DNA of 44,940 nucleotides from an uncultured Myxococcales bacterium (GCA_903895725.1 CAITUV010000088.1:1-44940), one strand, 5' to 3'. Counted from the first letter of the stretch, positions 17,111 to 27,115 are shown. Numbers and translations: made by a program. Notes: generated by a model not told the origin, from the sequence alone.

Positions 17111-20100
17111 TCACCACCATTGCACTCGGGCGACAGATACCTTGACCCCTGCGCCGCCTTCAGCCTCCCCCACGATTCGAAGGGCATCGGGCAGGGTACC
17201 GGCGGGCACGGTGTGGATCACGACCTGGTCGTTGAGGCGGACCTCGATGTCGCCCTCTGCGGTACGGGTCAGCGAGACGGAGCCGAACTCGGAGGGTCCC
17301 AGGAGAATGGGCTGCGCCTCGCCCAGCTGGATCCAGATCCCTTCCTGCGACGCTTTCAACGTCAGACGCCCGACTGGTGCAACCGTCTGGCCACAGGCCG
17401 GGGCCCAGCCTGTCCAGGCCGCCGTCTCCGCATCGAACGCATCGAGACCGTCCAGGTGAACCGCTGCGTGCTCCCCGTTCTGTCCCGCGTACAGGCTGAG
17501 CTCGACCATGAACCTTCCCTTCACGTAGCGGTTCGTCGCCGCCACGGCAACGCCCGCCGGGATGACCGAGCCGTCCAGGATGCCGAACGCACCGTTCGCA
17601 CTGGCCGGCCACGGGAAGGCCGGAGTAGACGCGTCGAAGACGCCGCATTCGCCCTGCCCGGAGCCCATGACCATGGCAGCGCTGCTGCCCAGGAAGTAGC
17701 TGGGGGAGAGGGTCCAGGGCTCCCCCGCCATGTTCCAGGCGCTGTACACGGCGCATTCCTCCATCTGGAAGGGCTCCTCGCCCCCGGCGCCGTCGGGGTC
17801 CACCCAGGGGGTCGTGAACCAGGGCACACCGGCCTCAGATGCCTCTTCACAGCTGGCCGCCGGGTATTCCTGCGAGCCCGTGGGAAAGAGACACTCCCCC
17901 TCCTGCAGAAATCGGGGCTCGTTGCATTCACACAGTCCGGCCTCGCTGCAATGGCCATTCTCCGGGCACGTGCCGCAACTGCCGTCGCAGCCGTCAGGGC
18001 CACATTCACGCCCCTCGCAGTGGGGAACACACAATGCGCCATCCGCCCCCCTGAAACGGGCCTCAAGAATCGTCAGGCCCCCGTGGTCCATGCGCAACAG
18101 GCGCATGTGCTTCACGTAGGGTCGACTGCTGGTCCAGACTGGAGCTTCGTCTGCAAAGATGCGGATGAGCCCGTCCGCCTGGCGCTCCAGGCGGAGCTTC
18201 ATGCCCGGCTTCCAGTCGACCTGGACTTTCGTCTGGCCATCCGCAGCAATCTCCATGTTGCCCAGCGGGGTATACACCATCCGGATTTCCTCGCCGACGG
18301 GCCCCGGGTCTCCGTCGCCACAAGCCTTGGCGTAGCGACCGGTGACCGGGTCGAACAGCTCCGCATCGTCAATCACCAGCGTCGTCTCCTTGGCGGTGGA
18401 CGAGCCGTCCTCGTTCGGGCGGGAGAAGATCTCACCAAAGTCAGCCACCACCTCGAACTCCCCGTGGAGACTCGCTGCCGACGAGGAAAGCACCACAATC
18501 TGCGGGCTTCCCCAGCCCAGGCCCGGCGCCCCCGGCAACTGGCAGCTCCCGTTCAACGTGTTCGAGCCCACCGTGCTGGCCATGGCGAACTCGAGGGGGG
18601 GCTCCGTCCACTCCCCGCCCGACGAGCACAAGGCCACGAATTCGGGGGCCGGCCAGTCGGGGCCGTCCCCGTCGATTCGGACCGGCACCCCAGGAGAAAC
18701 TCCTCCGGCGAGGGCCTCCTTGCACGAGCGGTAGCTCTCAAGGGGAAGGTCGATTTCGCAGTACCCGTCGTTCCGTACCTGGCCGAACGGGCAGTCACAG
18801 TAGCCCGAAATGCACGCCTCCTGCTGGCTGCAGCCGTCGCAGGTCGAGGGCTCCAGGGAACGCAGCCCGCGCCAGAGGATATGGGCGCCGCCCGTCACGA
18901 GCAGCAGCTCTTCATCCCCGACAATCTGCTCGGGGACGGCCAGGTCGGATGCCCATCCCGAGTAGACGGGGTGGATTCCCGACACCTCCCGGTCGACCCG
19001 GACGATCTCCCACGGAATGGCTCCACCCTTGCCGTCGGAACGGCCCACCAGCAGCAGGTAGCAGGTCCCGTCGAGGCCGCAGTAGCCGTCCAGCCCCACG
19101 AGCCCGCCCGCCCCGAAATGGGCGGCGTTGGGGACCTTCACGGGCCGCAGGTCCCAAGTGCCCTGGTCCAGCCACCATACATACGGTTCGTACGTCCCCG
19201 TCACCCAGTAGGAGGCTCGGTTTCCAGGCAACGAAACGACTCGCTTCAGCTGCTCCCTCGGCAACTCCACGGTCTTCTCCGTGCCGTCCGCCAGCGAGCA
19301 CGAGTACCTGTCGACGTCGGGGTGAAGCCCGTTGTGGTCGATTTCCAGCTCCTCGCACAATGCCCAGTCCGGAGCAGGCGTGGCGAAAGGATCCTCGATC
19401 TCGACCGGCCCCAGCTCGTCGTCCAGCCGATAGAACCACGTGCCCCACTTCACAGCCGGGCATCCGTCCGGCAGCACGGTAAGCAGGGGGTCCGGATGAT
19501 CCGGCGCTGCCAGGCTCATCTTTCCATCGGGGATCCGGAACGGCTTGGACTCCTGCGGCGTTGCTCCGGGTCGCACCACTCCCCAGCAGGTGATTCCGAC
19601 CGTGCAGAGGTCGGGCATCTGCGTCGCATCCCAGAGCTGGAGGTCCCAGGCGTAGGCGGAGCAGGTGCTGTTGGGGTACGGCCCCCAGAAATGCTCGTTC
19701 ATCGCCTTGCCCGGCCCCGAGATGCGAACGACTCCCCCCTGCGCCAGTGCATCCTGGCTCACCTCGCCGCCCGTGAAGGTCCCGTCTCCCGCGGCGACGA
19801 GGTTGTTGGGCACCAGGGGCTGCAGAGGCTCGAGGACCAGGGCCACCGGCCCCACGTCGGGCAGGCTGCCCTCGATGACCCACGCTCCCGATTCCCGGGG
19901 AATCAGGTCCGCCTCGTCCATCGATGGGACCTCCCCGCCGAAGTCCTTCAAAGGTCGTTCCAAGAGCAGGCAACGGCCGTCGATCTCCACAACCGTCGCT
20001 TCCTCGCCCCCCAGCGTCCAGCCATCCGTCGGAAGGACGGTACCCGCCGGGCCGCATACCAGCACATCCGGCCCCGATGCCTGGAGGAAGAGCTCACCCG

Positions 20101-22015
20101 CCAGCGGAGGGGGCTCGGGCTGGCTCTCCCCGTCCAGCTTGACCGTCCATGCGTGCTGCCAGATATCATCCACATAGATGTCCACGAAGCCTACGCCCGG
20201 AATCCCCTCCTGCCCTTCCCACGTGAACCCCTCCTGGGTCCAGACCTGCAGCTCGTCCTCGGCAACGGGGACGATGCCGACCACCTGATGCCCGTCCGGA
20301 ACATCGACTGCGGTCAGGAACGAGCGAACCAGCGCCCCGTCCTTCAGCTCGACTCGCCAGATGAGCCCGTCCTCACTGACCTGGAAGAGCTCCCGGCTGT
20401 TGTCGGCCCGTGTCACGACCACGAATTCGTCGTACGTGTGGAAGTCCAGCCCGGAATCCACCATGCGCCAGCGGTCGATTCCGCCCACCGGCTGGGGCTC
20501 GAAGATCGACTGCAGCCGCCCATGGCCGAGAACCCCGTGCCCCATGAAGAGGATGTCCAGCTTGCGTCCGCTCTCCGGCCCCAGGCCCACGGCCCGGTCG
20601 ATCTTCTCCAGTCCCCACTGCTGCGCCCAGGGGCCCAGCGAGAACATGTACTCCTCCTTCGTGGGGTTTTGCGCCTCTTTCCACCCCGGCGTCGTCTCGC
20701 TGCCGGCCTGGTGGATCTCGAGCACCGGGACCCCGCCCGAGATGATGCCCTGATCGCGTGCCAACCCCTTGGCTCCCGGGACGTTGAAGCTGGTCCCCAG
20801 GAACGTGCCGACGGAGCTCAGACCCCGGTGCTGAATGCCCGGACCGAAATCATAGAACCAATCGTCCGGAGCGGACCCGTCGATCCGGAAGGGAACCCTG
20901 GCTGACATGTGGCCGGCATCATCATAGACCACGCCCGCCGCATCCTGGCACTGCTTCCAGTCCCATTCCCTCGGCGGGACAGCGCCCGGCGGGGGCGGTT
21001 CGATTTCCTCCAACCCCTGTCCGTCGGTGCGAAAGCAGACCCTGCGGTCGCGGAAGTAGACCTCGTTGGTCACGCTTCCGCCACCGGTCATGATCTTGCT
21101 CACCAGGACAGGCGGAATGCTGGGGACGTGAATCCCCATCTGTGCCACCAGTTGGCCGGTAGCCGGATCCTGCGTGACCGAGAAGCCCTCGACCCTCCCC
21201 CGGTACTCCCGGGGCTCCTGCCCGAGCGCCGCCAGGGGCCTGCGCTTGGGAAGCGACGGTTCCTGGTCGAGCAGTGGAACGACGGCGGTCGTCGCCTGGA
21301 GCGGGCCTCTCCCCTCGACGAATTGCTGGGACCACTTCACCATGCCGGGCTCCCCGTTGTCACCGGTACCTCGGCTGCCCTTGGGTCTTCGCTCAGCCAC
21401 CGTGACCTCGACGAGCCAGACCCGCCGCGACCCCCACTGGGTCTCGGTCATGTCGCCTCCGCTGATGCTGCCGGCCAGGAGCTGCCCCCCGTCCGAGTCG
21501 TTGACCACCCACTGCATTCCCGCCCGGACCTTGGCCGGGATCATCAGCAACGGCGTCTTGAGCAGGTCGTTGGTGCCCATCGCCCGCAATACCAGCCCCT
21601 CCTCGTCCATGGACCAGTAGGCCTCCTCACGGCCCTGGTTCCACCCCAGGCCGCCGGACCACGGGCTGCCACTACCCACCATGCCGGATACCTGCTCCAG
21701 CAACCAGGTCTTGCCGAACCGATCGGACGCGCGCGTGATCCCAATCACCGCCTCGCCCGAGAAGGTCTCTCCCGGTTCCAGTGGATGAAGGGCCTGGCGG
21801 AAATCCCAGCGAGCGCCAGGCCGCATGGGCCAGAGCGGCTCCTCGTTCGTGGGCCCCTCCCCCTCCTGCACGATCTCGAATCGGGCCGACGGCCCCGTTC
21901 CTTCGTTGCCCTGCCCGCTGTCGGAACAGCCGACTTGAGCCGCTACTGCCACCAACGCTGCCAGGATCGAGACCCCGTGGAACTGCAATGCCGGGCTGTC
22001 AGTGCGTCTTGACAT
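17111..22015 (-). CDS. Giant modular lipoprotein with fibrinogen-like motifs, EGF-like clusters and lectin-like end domain
   Basis: 1634 residues, the longest gene here. GGAGACG precedes the ATG; the lipid Cys is C30 in QVGC. The first two thirds hold many aspartate- and tryptophan-rich beta segments, possibly a propeller or lectin stack. Near residue 1090 and again near 1330-1370 are cysteine clusters (CDGCSQQEACISGYCDC; CVPHCEGRECGPDGCDGSC), the latter common in myxobacterial surface proteins. At about 1096 and 1388 the pattern SC-x-EA...G...DG-x-G...PF/EF recalls the start of bacterial fibrinogen-like domains. The last 130 residues look like a concanavalin-type jelly roll (GRFMVELSLYAG, RLTLKASQEGIW). 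Probably an outer-surface adhesin or glycan-binding protein; the domain calls are tentative. Confidence 0.82.
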   Translation of the reverse strand: MSRRTDSPALQFHGVSILAALVAVAAQVGCSDSGQGNEGTGPSARFEIVQEGEGPTNEEPLWPMRPGARWDFRQALHPLEPGETFSGEAVIGITRASDRFGKTWLLEQVSGMVGSGSPWSGGLGWNQGREEAYWSMDEEGLVLRAMGTNDLLKTPLLMIPAKVRAGMQWVVNDSDGGQLLAGSISGGDMTETQWGSRRVWLVEVTVAERRPKGSRGTGDNGEPGMVKWSQQFVEGRGPLQATTAVVPLLDQEPSLPKRRPLAALGQEPREYRGRVEGFSVTQDPATGQLVAQMGIHVPSIPPVLVSKIMTGGGSVTNEVYFRDRRVCFRTDGQGLEEIEPPPPGAVPPREWDWKQCQDAAGVVYDDAGHMSARVPFRIDGSAPDDWFYDFGPGIQHRGLSSVGTFLGTSFNVPGAKGLARDQGIISGGVPVLEIHQAGSETTPGWKEAQNPTKEEYMFSLGPWAQQWGLEKIDRAVGLGPESGRKLDILFMGHGVLGHGRLQSIFEPQPVGGIDRWRMVDSGLDFHTYDEFVVVTRADNSRELFQVSEDGLIWRVELKDGALVRSFLTAVDVPDGHQVVGIVPVAEDELQVWTQEGFTWEGQEGIPGVGFVDIYVDDIWQHAWTVKLDGESQPEPPPLAGELFLQASGPDVLVCGPAGTVLPTDGWTLGGEEATVVEIDGRCLLLERPLKDFGGEVPSMDEADLIPRESGAWVIEGSLPDVGPVALVLEPLQPLVPNNLVAAGDGTFTGGEVSQDALAQGGVVRISGPGKAMNEHFWGPYPNSTCSAYAWDLQLWDATQMPDLCTVGITCWGVVRPGATPQESKPFRIPDGKMSLAAPDHPDPLLTVLPDGCPAVKWGTWFYRLDDELGPVEIEDPFATPAPDWALCEELEIDHNGLHPDVDRYSCSLADGTEKTVELPREQLKRVVSLPGNRASYWVTGTYEPYVWWLDQGTWDLRPVKVPNAAHFGAGGLVGLDGYCGLDGTCYLLLVGRSDGKGGAIPWEIVRVDREVSGIHPVYSGWASDLAVPEQIVGDEELLLVTGGAHILWRGLRSLEPSTCDGCSQQEACISGYCDCPFGQVRNDGYCEIDLPLESYRSCKEALAGGVSPGVPVRIDGDGPDWPAPEFVALCSSGGEWTEPPLEFAMASTVGSNTLNGSCQLPGAPGLGWGSPQIVVLSSSAASLHGEFEVVADFGEIFSRPNEDGSSTAKETTLVIDDAELFDPVTGRYAKACGDGDPGPVGEEIRMVYTPLGNMEIAADGQTKVQVDWKPGMKLRLERQADGLIRIFADEAPVWTSSRPYVKHMRLLRMDHGGLTILEARFRGADGALCVPHCEGRECGPDGCDGSCGTCPENGHCSEAGLCECNEPRFLQEGECLFPTGSQEYPAASCEEASEAGVPWFTTPWVDPDGAGGEEPFQMEECAVYSAWNMAGEPWTLSPSYFLGSSAAMVMGSGQGECGVFDASTPAFPWPASANGAFGILDGSVIPAGVAVAATNRYVKGRFMVELSLYAGQNGEHAAVHLDGLDAFDAETAAWTGWAPACGQTVAPVGRLTLKASQEGIWIQLGEAQPILLGPSEFGSVSLTRTAEGDIEVRLNDQVVIHTVPAGTLPDALRIVGEAEGGAGVKVSVARVQWW

Positions 22016-22224
22016 GGTATCGTCTCCAACAAATCACTCGGCCCCTGTTTCTGTCCGCTCTCGAACCCGAAACGCAGGACTCGGCGATTGTCTACAGCAT
22101 GCCCCCGAAAATCAAGGTGGGGACGCACGATCCGGCCCGCCCGGAGTCGAGGCCCTCCTCGCTCCGCCCCCCTTGACGTTCGTCGTTCGAGCATCCATAT
22201 AGGTGTTCTCGTGGAGGTTGAGAG

Positions 22225-23301
22225 ATGAAGACCGCCTGGTCATGGATCATCGGGTGCGCCGTCGCGTGGGGGTGCTCTGCTGGCTCAGAGGAACCGGGGG
22301 ATGATGCCGGTCCCGAGATCACCGTCTCCGACGGATTCGCCGCTGACTTGCTGGCCGACGGATTCGCCGCTGACTTGCTGGCCGACGGGGCAGCACCGGA
22401 AGCCCCTGGCGAGCTGCCCGTCCTCGACGGCCCAGCCCCCGACGGCCCAGGCCTCTTCCAGGTCACCACAGTCGAGGACCAGGTCCTGCGCGGGGATCGC
22501 ACTATCCCCGTAGTCGCACACATGCCCGAGGAGGCAGAAGGCCCCCTCCCGCTCATCGTCTTCCTGCCCGGCTTCCAGGCAAAGTCCGATTGGTACGCGG
22601 GGACAATGGACTACCTCGCCTCCCACGGATTCGTCGTCGTGCGCGCCCAGCCTCCGGGCGGGTTCCTCGATGTCAACCACGTCGAGATGGCTGCGGACGT
22701 GACTGCGGTGCTCGACTGGGCACTCAATCCCGCCGGTCCCCTCGAGGGCCGTGCCGACCCCGACCGCATCGGCCTGACGGGCCACAGCCTGGGAGGCAAG
22801 ATCGCCACCATGTCTGCGTTCCGAGATGGACGTGCGACTGCGCTCCTCCCCCTGGACCCGGTCAACGGCGGGAATCCTTTCACCGGGTTCACCGAAGAGC
22901 TCCCCGACATCGTTCCCGACGAAGTCGCTCCCCTGGCGATCCCCGTGGGGTTCATCGGCGAAACCCCGAGTGCACAGGGCTCGTCCGATTCCCTGCCCGC
23001 CTGCGCCCCCGCCGACGGTAACTTCACCACCTTCTACGAGGCCGCCGCCTCCGCCCCCTGGAAAGCCTCCTGGGATCTTCTCGAAGCGGGACACATGGAC
23101 TTCGTGGACGACTTCGCCACCTGCGGCTTTGCCTGCGAGCTCTGCGTACGCGGCAATGCGGACCCCACGATCGTACTGGCCACCGTCCGCACCCTGGCCA
23201 CCGCCTTCTTCCGCCGCCATCTCCTGGGCGAAACTGCGATGGACGCCTGGCTCATCGGCCCCGGCCTCCCGCAGGGAGTGGCGGTGAAACACTCGTTCTG
23301 A
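22225..23301 (+). CDS. Lipoprotein alpha/beta-hydrolase, chlorophyllase/dienelactone-hydrolase-like esterase
   Basis: 358 residues; GGAGGTTGAGAG precedes the ATG and the lipid Cys is C17 in AWGC. After an acidic linker (to about residue 75) comes an alpha/beta-hydrolase: LPLIVFLPGF strand, HGFVVVRAQPPGG oxyanion region, nucleophile elbow GHSLGGKIA (Ser), a DPVNGG segment that may carry the Asp, and HMDFVDD with the likely catalytic His. The elbow and surrounding sequence resemble chlorophyllases and cutinase/PET-hydrolase-like esterases. Probably a surface-anchored esterase acting on an ester substrate outside the cell. Two cysteine-containing segments follow the His (CGFACELC). Divergent from the giant lipoprotein gene. 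Confidence 0.85.
   Translation: MKTAWSWIIGCAVAWGCSAGSEEPGDDAGPEITVSDGFAADLLADGFAADLLADGAAPEAPGELPVLDGPAPDGPGLFQVTTVEDQVLRGDRTIPVVAHMPEEAEGPLPLIVFLPGFQAKSDWYAGTMDYLASHGFVVVRAQPPGGFLDVNHVEMAADVTAVLDWALNPAGPLEGRADPDRIGLTGHSLGGKIATMSAFRDGRATALLPLDPVNGGNPFTGFTEELPDIVPDEVAPLAIPVGFIGETPSAQGSSDSLPACAPADGNFTTFYEAAASAPWKASWDLLEAGHMDFVDDFATCGFACELCVRGNADPTIVLATVRTLATAFFRRHLLGETAMDAWLIGPGLPQGVAVKHSF
22330..22383. repeat. Perfect 27-bp tandem duplication in the esterase linker
   Basis: Two identical 27-base units encode DGFAADLLA twice, in frame, in the low-complexity linker after the lipobox. This shows recent linker lengthening. Confidence 0.95.
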
Positions 23302-23429
23302 TCGCTGCGATCGAACCCGCCGTGGCGAAGAGAAAGCCCGAGACGTTCACGGTGGAATGCTGACCATCTGCGCTGGGGCCGCACGGGGCTCGGGGGCGCT
23401 CCCGACGGCCCCGGCCGCTGCGGAGCTCA

Positions 23430-25907
23430 CTAGAGCCTGCGCGCCACCAAGGGGAACCTGAACTCGACAGGCTTTCCGTCGGGCTTGGGAAACGACCATT
23501 CGCCCATCTTTCCGACGATGCATATGCCGAACGCAGGGTCTCCTGTATTGTCCGACACCACTTTCGCAGCGGCCCGGCCCGCCAGATTGATCTCAACCTT
23601 CAGCTCCAGCCTCCCTCCCAAGCCCGGGTTCTTCCGGCCCACCGTCACGAAGCATTTCAGGAAGGCTGACTGCCGAGCACGCAGGTACTTGTTCAAGGCG
23701 TTCTTGTCGATCGTTCCGCCAACCAGGGCCCTCACCTCGCCCAGGTTGATCTTGGAGTTGTGTGGGAGAAGGTCATGCGCATTGTCGGAGAGTACCACGG
23801 CGGGGCGGCTGGCCACCTGGAGTTGGGCATTCTCGACCAGTTGGATGAACTCAGCCCGGTAGCCGAACGGGTCCTCCCCCTTGGCCTTGCGGGCCAGCTC
23901 GAGCACGGTGTCGAAGGTCGTGCTGCCCTTGAACTTCGAGTCCTTTAGCAGCATGCCGAACTCGGCCACGGCCGCAGCAAAACGGAAGTTGGCCGAGGTC
24001 TGGTCCAACGGGGTATTCTGGTCCAGCGCCGGCTGCTCCATGCCGATGCTCTTGTCCAGGTCGGGGTGCTTGTAGCGCAGCTTGACCAGCATCAGCTCGC
24101 CCGAGGTGGCAGCCGACTCCTTGACTTTGGTCTCGGTGTAGCGGGTCTCTTCCGCAGCCTTTGGCTTCTCCTCGGCAGGCACGACCTCGTAAAGCGCAGT
24201 CACACGGTGCCCGGCACCCAGCTCACCCGCATCCTTCTTGTCGTCGAGGAAGTCCTCCCGGGCCAGCATCCGATTCTCGTAGCCCACCAGGCGGTACTTC
24301 GCGACCTTGAGCGGGTTGAACTCGATCTGGATCTTCACGTCCTTGGCAATGGTGAACAGGGTCCCGGTGAGCTGGGTCATGAACACCTTCTTGGCCTCGA
24401 GGAGCCCGTCCACATACGCATAGTTGCCATTGCCCTTGTCTGCGAGCTGCTCCATGCGCTGGTCCTTGAGATTGCCCGTTCCGAAGCCGAGCACGGACAG
24501 GAAGATTCCCTCTTTGCGCTTGTCCTCGATGAGCTTCTCGAGCTCCTCGTTGCTCGAAATGCCGACGTTGAAATCGCCGTCGGTGGCCAGGATGACGCGG
24601 TTGTTGCCCTTGGCGATGAAGTTGTCCCTGGCCACTCGGTAGGCGAGCATGATCCCTTCGGCACCGGCCGTGGATCCGCCGGCAGAGAGGCGGTCGATGG
24701 CAGCCAGGATCTCCTCCTTGCGGTCACCGGGTGTGGAATCGAGGACAAGCCCTGCGGCACCGGCGTAGGTCACGATGGCCACCCGGTCCTCCTTGCGAAG
24801 CTGCTGCACCATGAGTCGATAGCCCGCCTGGACGAGCGGCAGCTTGTCCGACGAGCTCATCGACCCCGAGACGTCGAGCAGGAACACGAGGTTGCTCGGC
24901 GGCAGCTCGCCTGCGGGGGGCCGCTTCCCCTGCAGCCCGACCAGGACAAGACGGCTCTTCTCGTTCCAGGGACACTGGGACACTTCGGTCACGATGGCGA
25001 AAGGGTCCTCGCCGGTCGGCTGTGGGTACTCGTAGTCGAAGTAGTTGACGAGCTCCTCGATGCGCACCGCGTCGGCCGGCGGGAGGCTGCCCGACTGGAT
25101 GAACCGGCGCACGTTCGAGTAGGAGGCCGTGTCCACGTCGATGGAGAAGGTGGACATGGGCTCGGCCGACACGTCCTTGAACTCGTTTTCCACCGGCCCG
25201 CCGTACTGCTCGGCTCCTGGCGTGGGCGTCGGAGGGATGCCGGCAATGGTGCCCGGCGCTCCGATCGGGCCTCCGCCGGGCCCAGCAGCAATCCCGTCGC
25301 CTTCGTCGAGGTAGGCGCTGAGGCCGGACCCGGTGACTTCGAGGGAGCCTGAACCGAATGCAGAACCGTCCTTCATCATGTACGCACCGCCACCATGGGA
25401 GTCGCCGAAGGCTCCACCGCCGTCCTCCAACGGCGAGCCAATCATGCCCACTACGCTTCGGTCGACGGCCATCATCTTTGCCCGCACCCCCGTGTCCTCC
25501 AACGCCGGCTTCTTCGAGGGTTCCGTGGGAACATCGGCCGGAGACGCTTGGTTTGCCGGACCGCCGGTCGGGGAAGCGGCGCCGAGCTCCTGGTCCTCCG
25601 CCTCCTCGTAGATCTTCTCGACCGTCTTTTCGGCAGGAGTCTTCGCGTCGGGGGCCTTTGCCTCCTCACCGCCGGTCTTCTGGGCGGCAGCGGAGCCCGC
25701 TTCCTCCGGCTTCTCTCCTTCCTCGGTCGGAGCCGTCGCTTCCGGCTTCTTCCCCTCCGCTTCGGGAGCTCCGGACGCGACCTTGCCCTGTTCGGCCTGC
25801 GGCCCGGAAACGGTCTCCGGGGTCTTCTTCTCCGAGCAGCCGCTCCATCCGGCAAGGGCAAGCACCAGCACAAGACAAGCGCTCCGCACGACCCCCACTT
25901 TGCACAT
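23430..25907 (-). CDS. von Willebrand factor A lipoprotein (YfbK-type) with AgmX/PglI C-terminal domain
   Basis: 825 residues; GGAGGGGACC precedes the ATG and the lipid Cys is C24 (WSGC). Residues 25-235 are an Ala/Glu/Lys- then Gly/Pro-rich linker. Residues about 238-335 match the N-terminal region of YfbK proteins (FSIDVDTASYSNVRRFI). The vWA domain begins at 338 with the MIDAS motif DVSGSMS and has ATDGDFNVG. A DUF3520-like region follows to about 700. Residues about 735-825 (FLKCFVTVGRKNPGLGGRLE, then DPAFGICIVGKMGEWSFP) match the AgmX/PglI C-terminal domain, known from myxobacterial gliding proteins and shaped like a TonB end. The joining of the two is unusual. Suggested role: metal-dependent protein binding at the envelope, perhaps linked to motility or energy transfer; unproven. 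Confidence 0.9.
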   Translation of the reverse strand: MCKVGVVRSACLVLVLALAGWSGCSEKKTPETVSGPQAEQGKVASGAPEAEGKKPEATAPTEEGEKPEEAGSAAAQKTGGEEAKAPDAKTPAEKTVEKIYEEAEDQELGAASPTGGPANQASPADVPTEPSKKPALEDTGVRAKMMAVDRSVVGMIGSPLEDGGGAFGDSHGGGAYMMKDGSAFGSGSLEVTGSGLSAYLDEGDGIAAGPGGGPIGAPGTIAGIPPTPTPGAEQYGGPVENEFKDVSAEPMSTFSIDVDTASYSNVRRFIQSGSLPPADAVRIEELVNYFDYEYPQPTGEDPFAIVTEVSQCPWNEKSRLVLVGLQGKRPPAGELPPSNLVFLLDVSGSMSSSDKLPLVQAGYRLMVQQLRKEDRVAIVTYAGAAGLVLDSTPGDRKEEILAAIDRLSAGGSTAGAEGIMLAYRVARDNFIAKGNNRVILATDGDFNVGISSNEELEKLIEDKRKEGIFLSVLGFGTGNLKDQRMEQLADKGNGNYAYVDGLLEAKKVFMTQLTGTLFTIAKDVKIQIEFNPLKVAKYRLVGYENRMLAREDFLDDKKDAGELGAGHRVTALYEVVPAEEKPKAAEETRYTETKVKESAATSGELMLVKLRYKHPDLDKSIGMEQPALDQNTPLDQTSANFRFAAAVAEFGMLLKDSKFKGSTTFDTVLELARKAKGEDPFGYRAEFIQLVENAQLQVASRPAVVLSDNAHDLLPHNSKINLGEVRALVGGTIDKNALNKYLRARQSAFLKCFVTVGRKNPGLGGRLELKVEINLAGRAAAKVVSDNTGDPAFGICIVGKMGEWSFPKPDGKPVEFRFPLVARRL

Positions 25908-26137
25908 GGTCCCCTCCGCCTTCCGTTTGGTAGACTCTAGTCGACAAATGGTACGCTACCACTCCGACCGCACGAAAGGAAACGATTCCTGGGAACGTGG
26001 CTGCGGCAAGGATCCGCCCAGAGGGGCGATACCGCATAGCGCCCCGCACACGGACCTGGTAGGCACGACCCCTTCCCGGATCCTCAGCGTCCTCGACATT
26101 CGGCCACCTGGCGGAAAAGGCCAGGCCGCACCCCTCC

Positions 26138-27115
26138 TCACGGATTCGGTCTGCACACGGCAGGCTCGCTCGTCACATCACAGTACATGGACGGAAGGCA
26201 TGGCCTGTCGCATCCGCACTCCTCGTCCACCCCCGCGGTCGGAGCACAGACCCTCTGCTCCGGGTCACAATACAGGTCGAACCTGCACACATGGCCGTCG
26301 ACGTTGCAGGGCTCGCCCTCCGCGCTGAACGACTGGCAGGTGTAGACGGACGTCCCGCCGCAATGGAGCCCCTCCGCACACCGCCCACCGCTCCCGCACG
26401 GCTCTTCTTCGCCGGGCAGTTGAGCACACTGTCCGTTCTTGCAGAACAGGCCCGCCCCGCAAGGGACAAATGGCGCCTCGAACGTCTCGGGATTCTCGTC
26501 GCACTCGCCCCCCTCGGGCATCCTGGATTCGCAATGCCCCGAGGCCGCACAGTAGAGCCCCGAAGCGCATGCCAGCCCGCACGCTTCGCTGCCAGCCACG
26601 CAAGGGCCGGGCGGGCAGGGCTTCCCCTCCGCAAGCATAGGCGTGCACGTGCCCTGCCAGCACTGGAGCCCCGCGCTGCACATCAGCTCCCCAAGCTCCA
26701 ACGTGCACGACTCGCCCTGGCCCTTCGAGAAAGGAGGAATGCAGGTCGGCTGCGGGGCAGACACGTCGCAGATCATGTTGACCAAGCTGTTGCCGTTCTC
26801 GCAGCTGAAGAAGCAGTCCTCCCAGTGTCCGCAGGGGATTCCCGGAGCCGGAAACTGGCAGGTCGGCTCGTCACCCGCACCGTTGCAAACGGTGAACCCG
26901 GGACAGACCGGGCCGATGACCGCAATCCCGCCGCACGGATCACCCGCTTCTGTGGGAAGCCGACGGCATGCGGAGGACTCGACGAACCAACTGTTCGACA
27001 CACACACGTAACCGTCCGGGCAGTCCGCGTTCGAGTCACACCTCGTAAAATCCGAACTGCAGGAAGACGTCCCCAGGATCATGACTGAGACAACCCAGCG
27101 CCAGGGATTCAGCAT
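26138..27115 (-). CDS. Cysteine-rich lipoprotein with Dickkopf-like repeats
   Basis: 325 residues. The start MLNPWRWVVSVM was chosen because AGGAGAAGAAG lies upstream and it places the lipobox TSSC at residues 16-19; the open frame extends over 100 codons further without an export signal. There is almost no linker. The whole mature protein is a chain of short disulphide modules such as CDSNADCPDGYVC, CSAGLQCWQGTC, CGAGLFCKNGQC and CRFDLYCDPEQRVC, a pattern close to Dickkopf/colipase-type Cys spacing that is abundant in myxobacterial lipoproteins. It probably acts as a rigid, protease-resistant surface protein. No ligand can be inferred. Transcribed divergently from yaiI. Confidence 0.83.
   Translation of the reverse strand: MLNPWRWVVSVMILGTSSCSSDFTRCDSNADCPDGYVCVSNSWFVESSACRRLPTEAGDPCGGIAVIGPVCPGFTVCNGAGDEPTCQFPAPGIPCGHWEDCFFSCENGNSLVNMICDVSAPQPTCIPPFSKGQGESCTLELGELMCSAGLQCWQGTCTPMLAEGKPCPPGPCVAGSEACGLACASGLYCAASGHCESRMPEGGECDENPETFEAPFVPCGAGLFCKNGQCAQLPGEEEPCGSGGRCAEGLHCGGTSVYTCQSFSAEGEPCNVDGHVCRFDLYCDPEQRVCAPTAGVDEECGCDRPCLPSMYCDVTSEPAVCRPNP

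Noticed and set aside
16922..20905. A 1327-codon open frame on the plus strand opposite the giant lipoprotein.
   Set aside because: Arg/Pro/His-rich, no domain; stops are rare antisense to GC-rich coding sequence. The minus frame has a lipobox and Cys modules.
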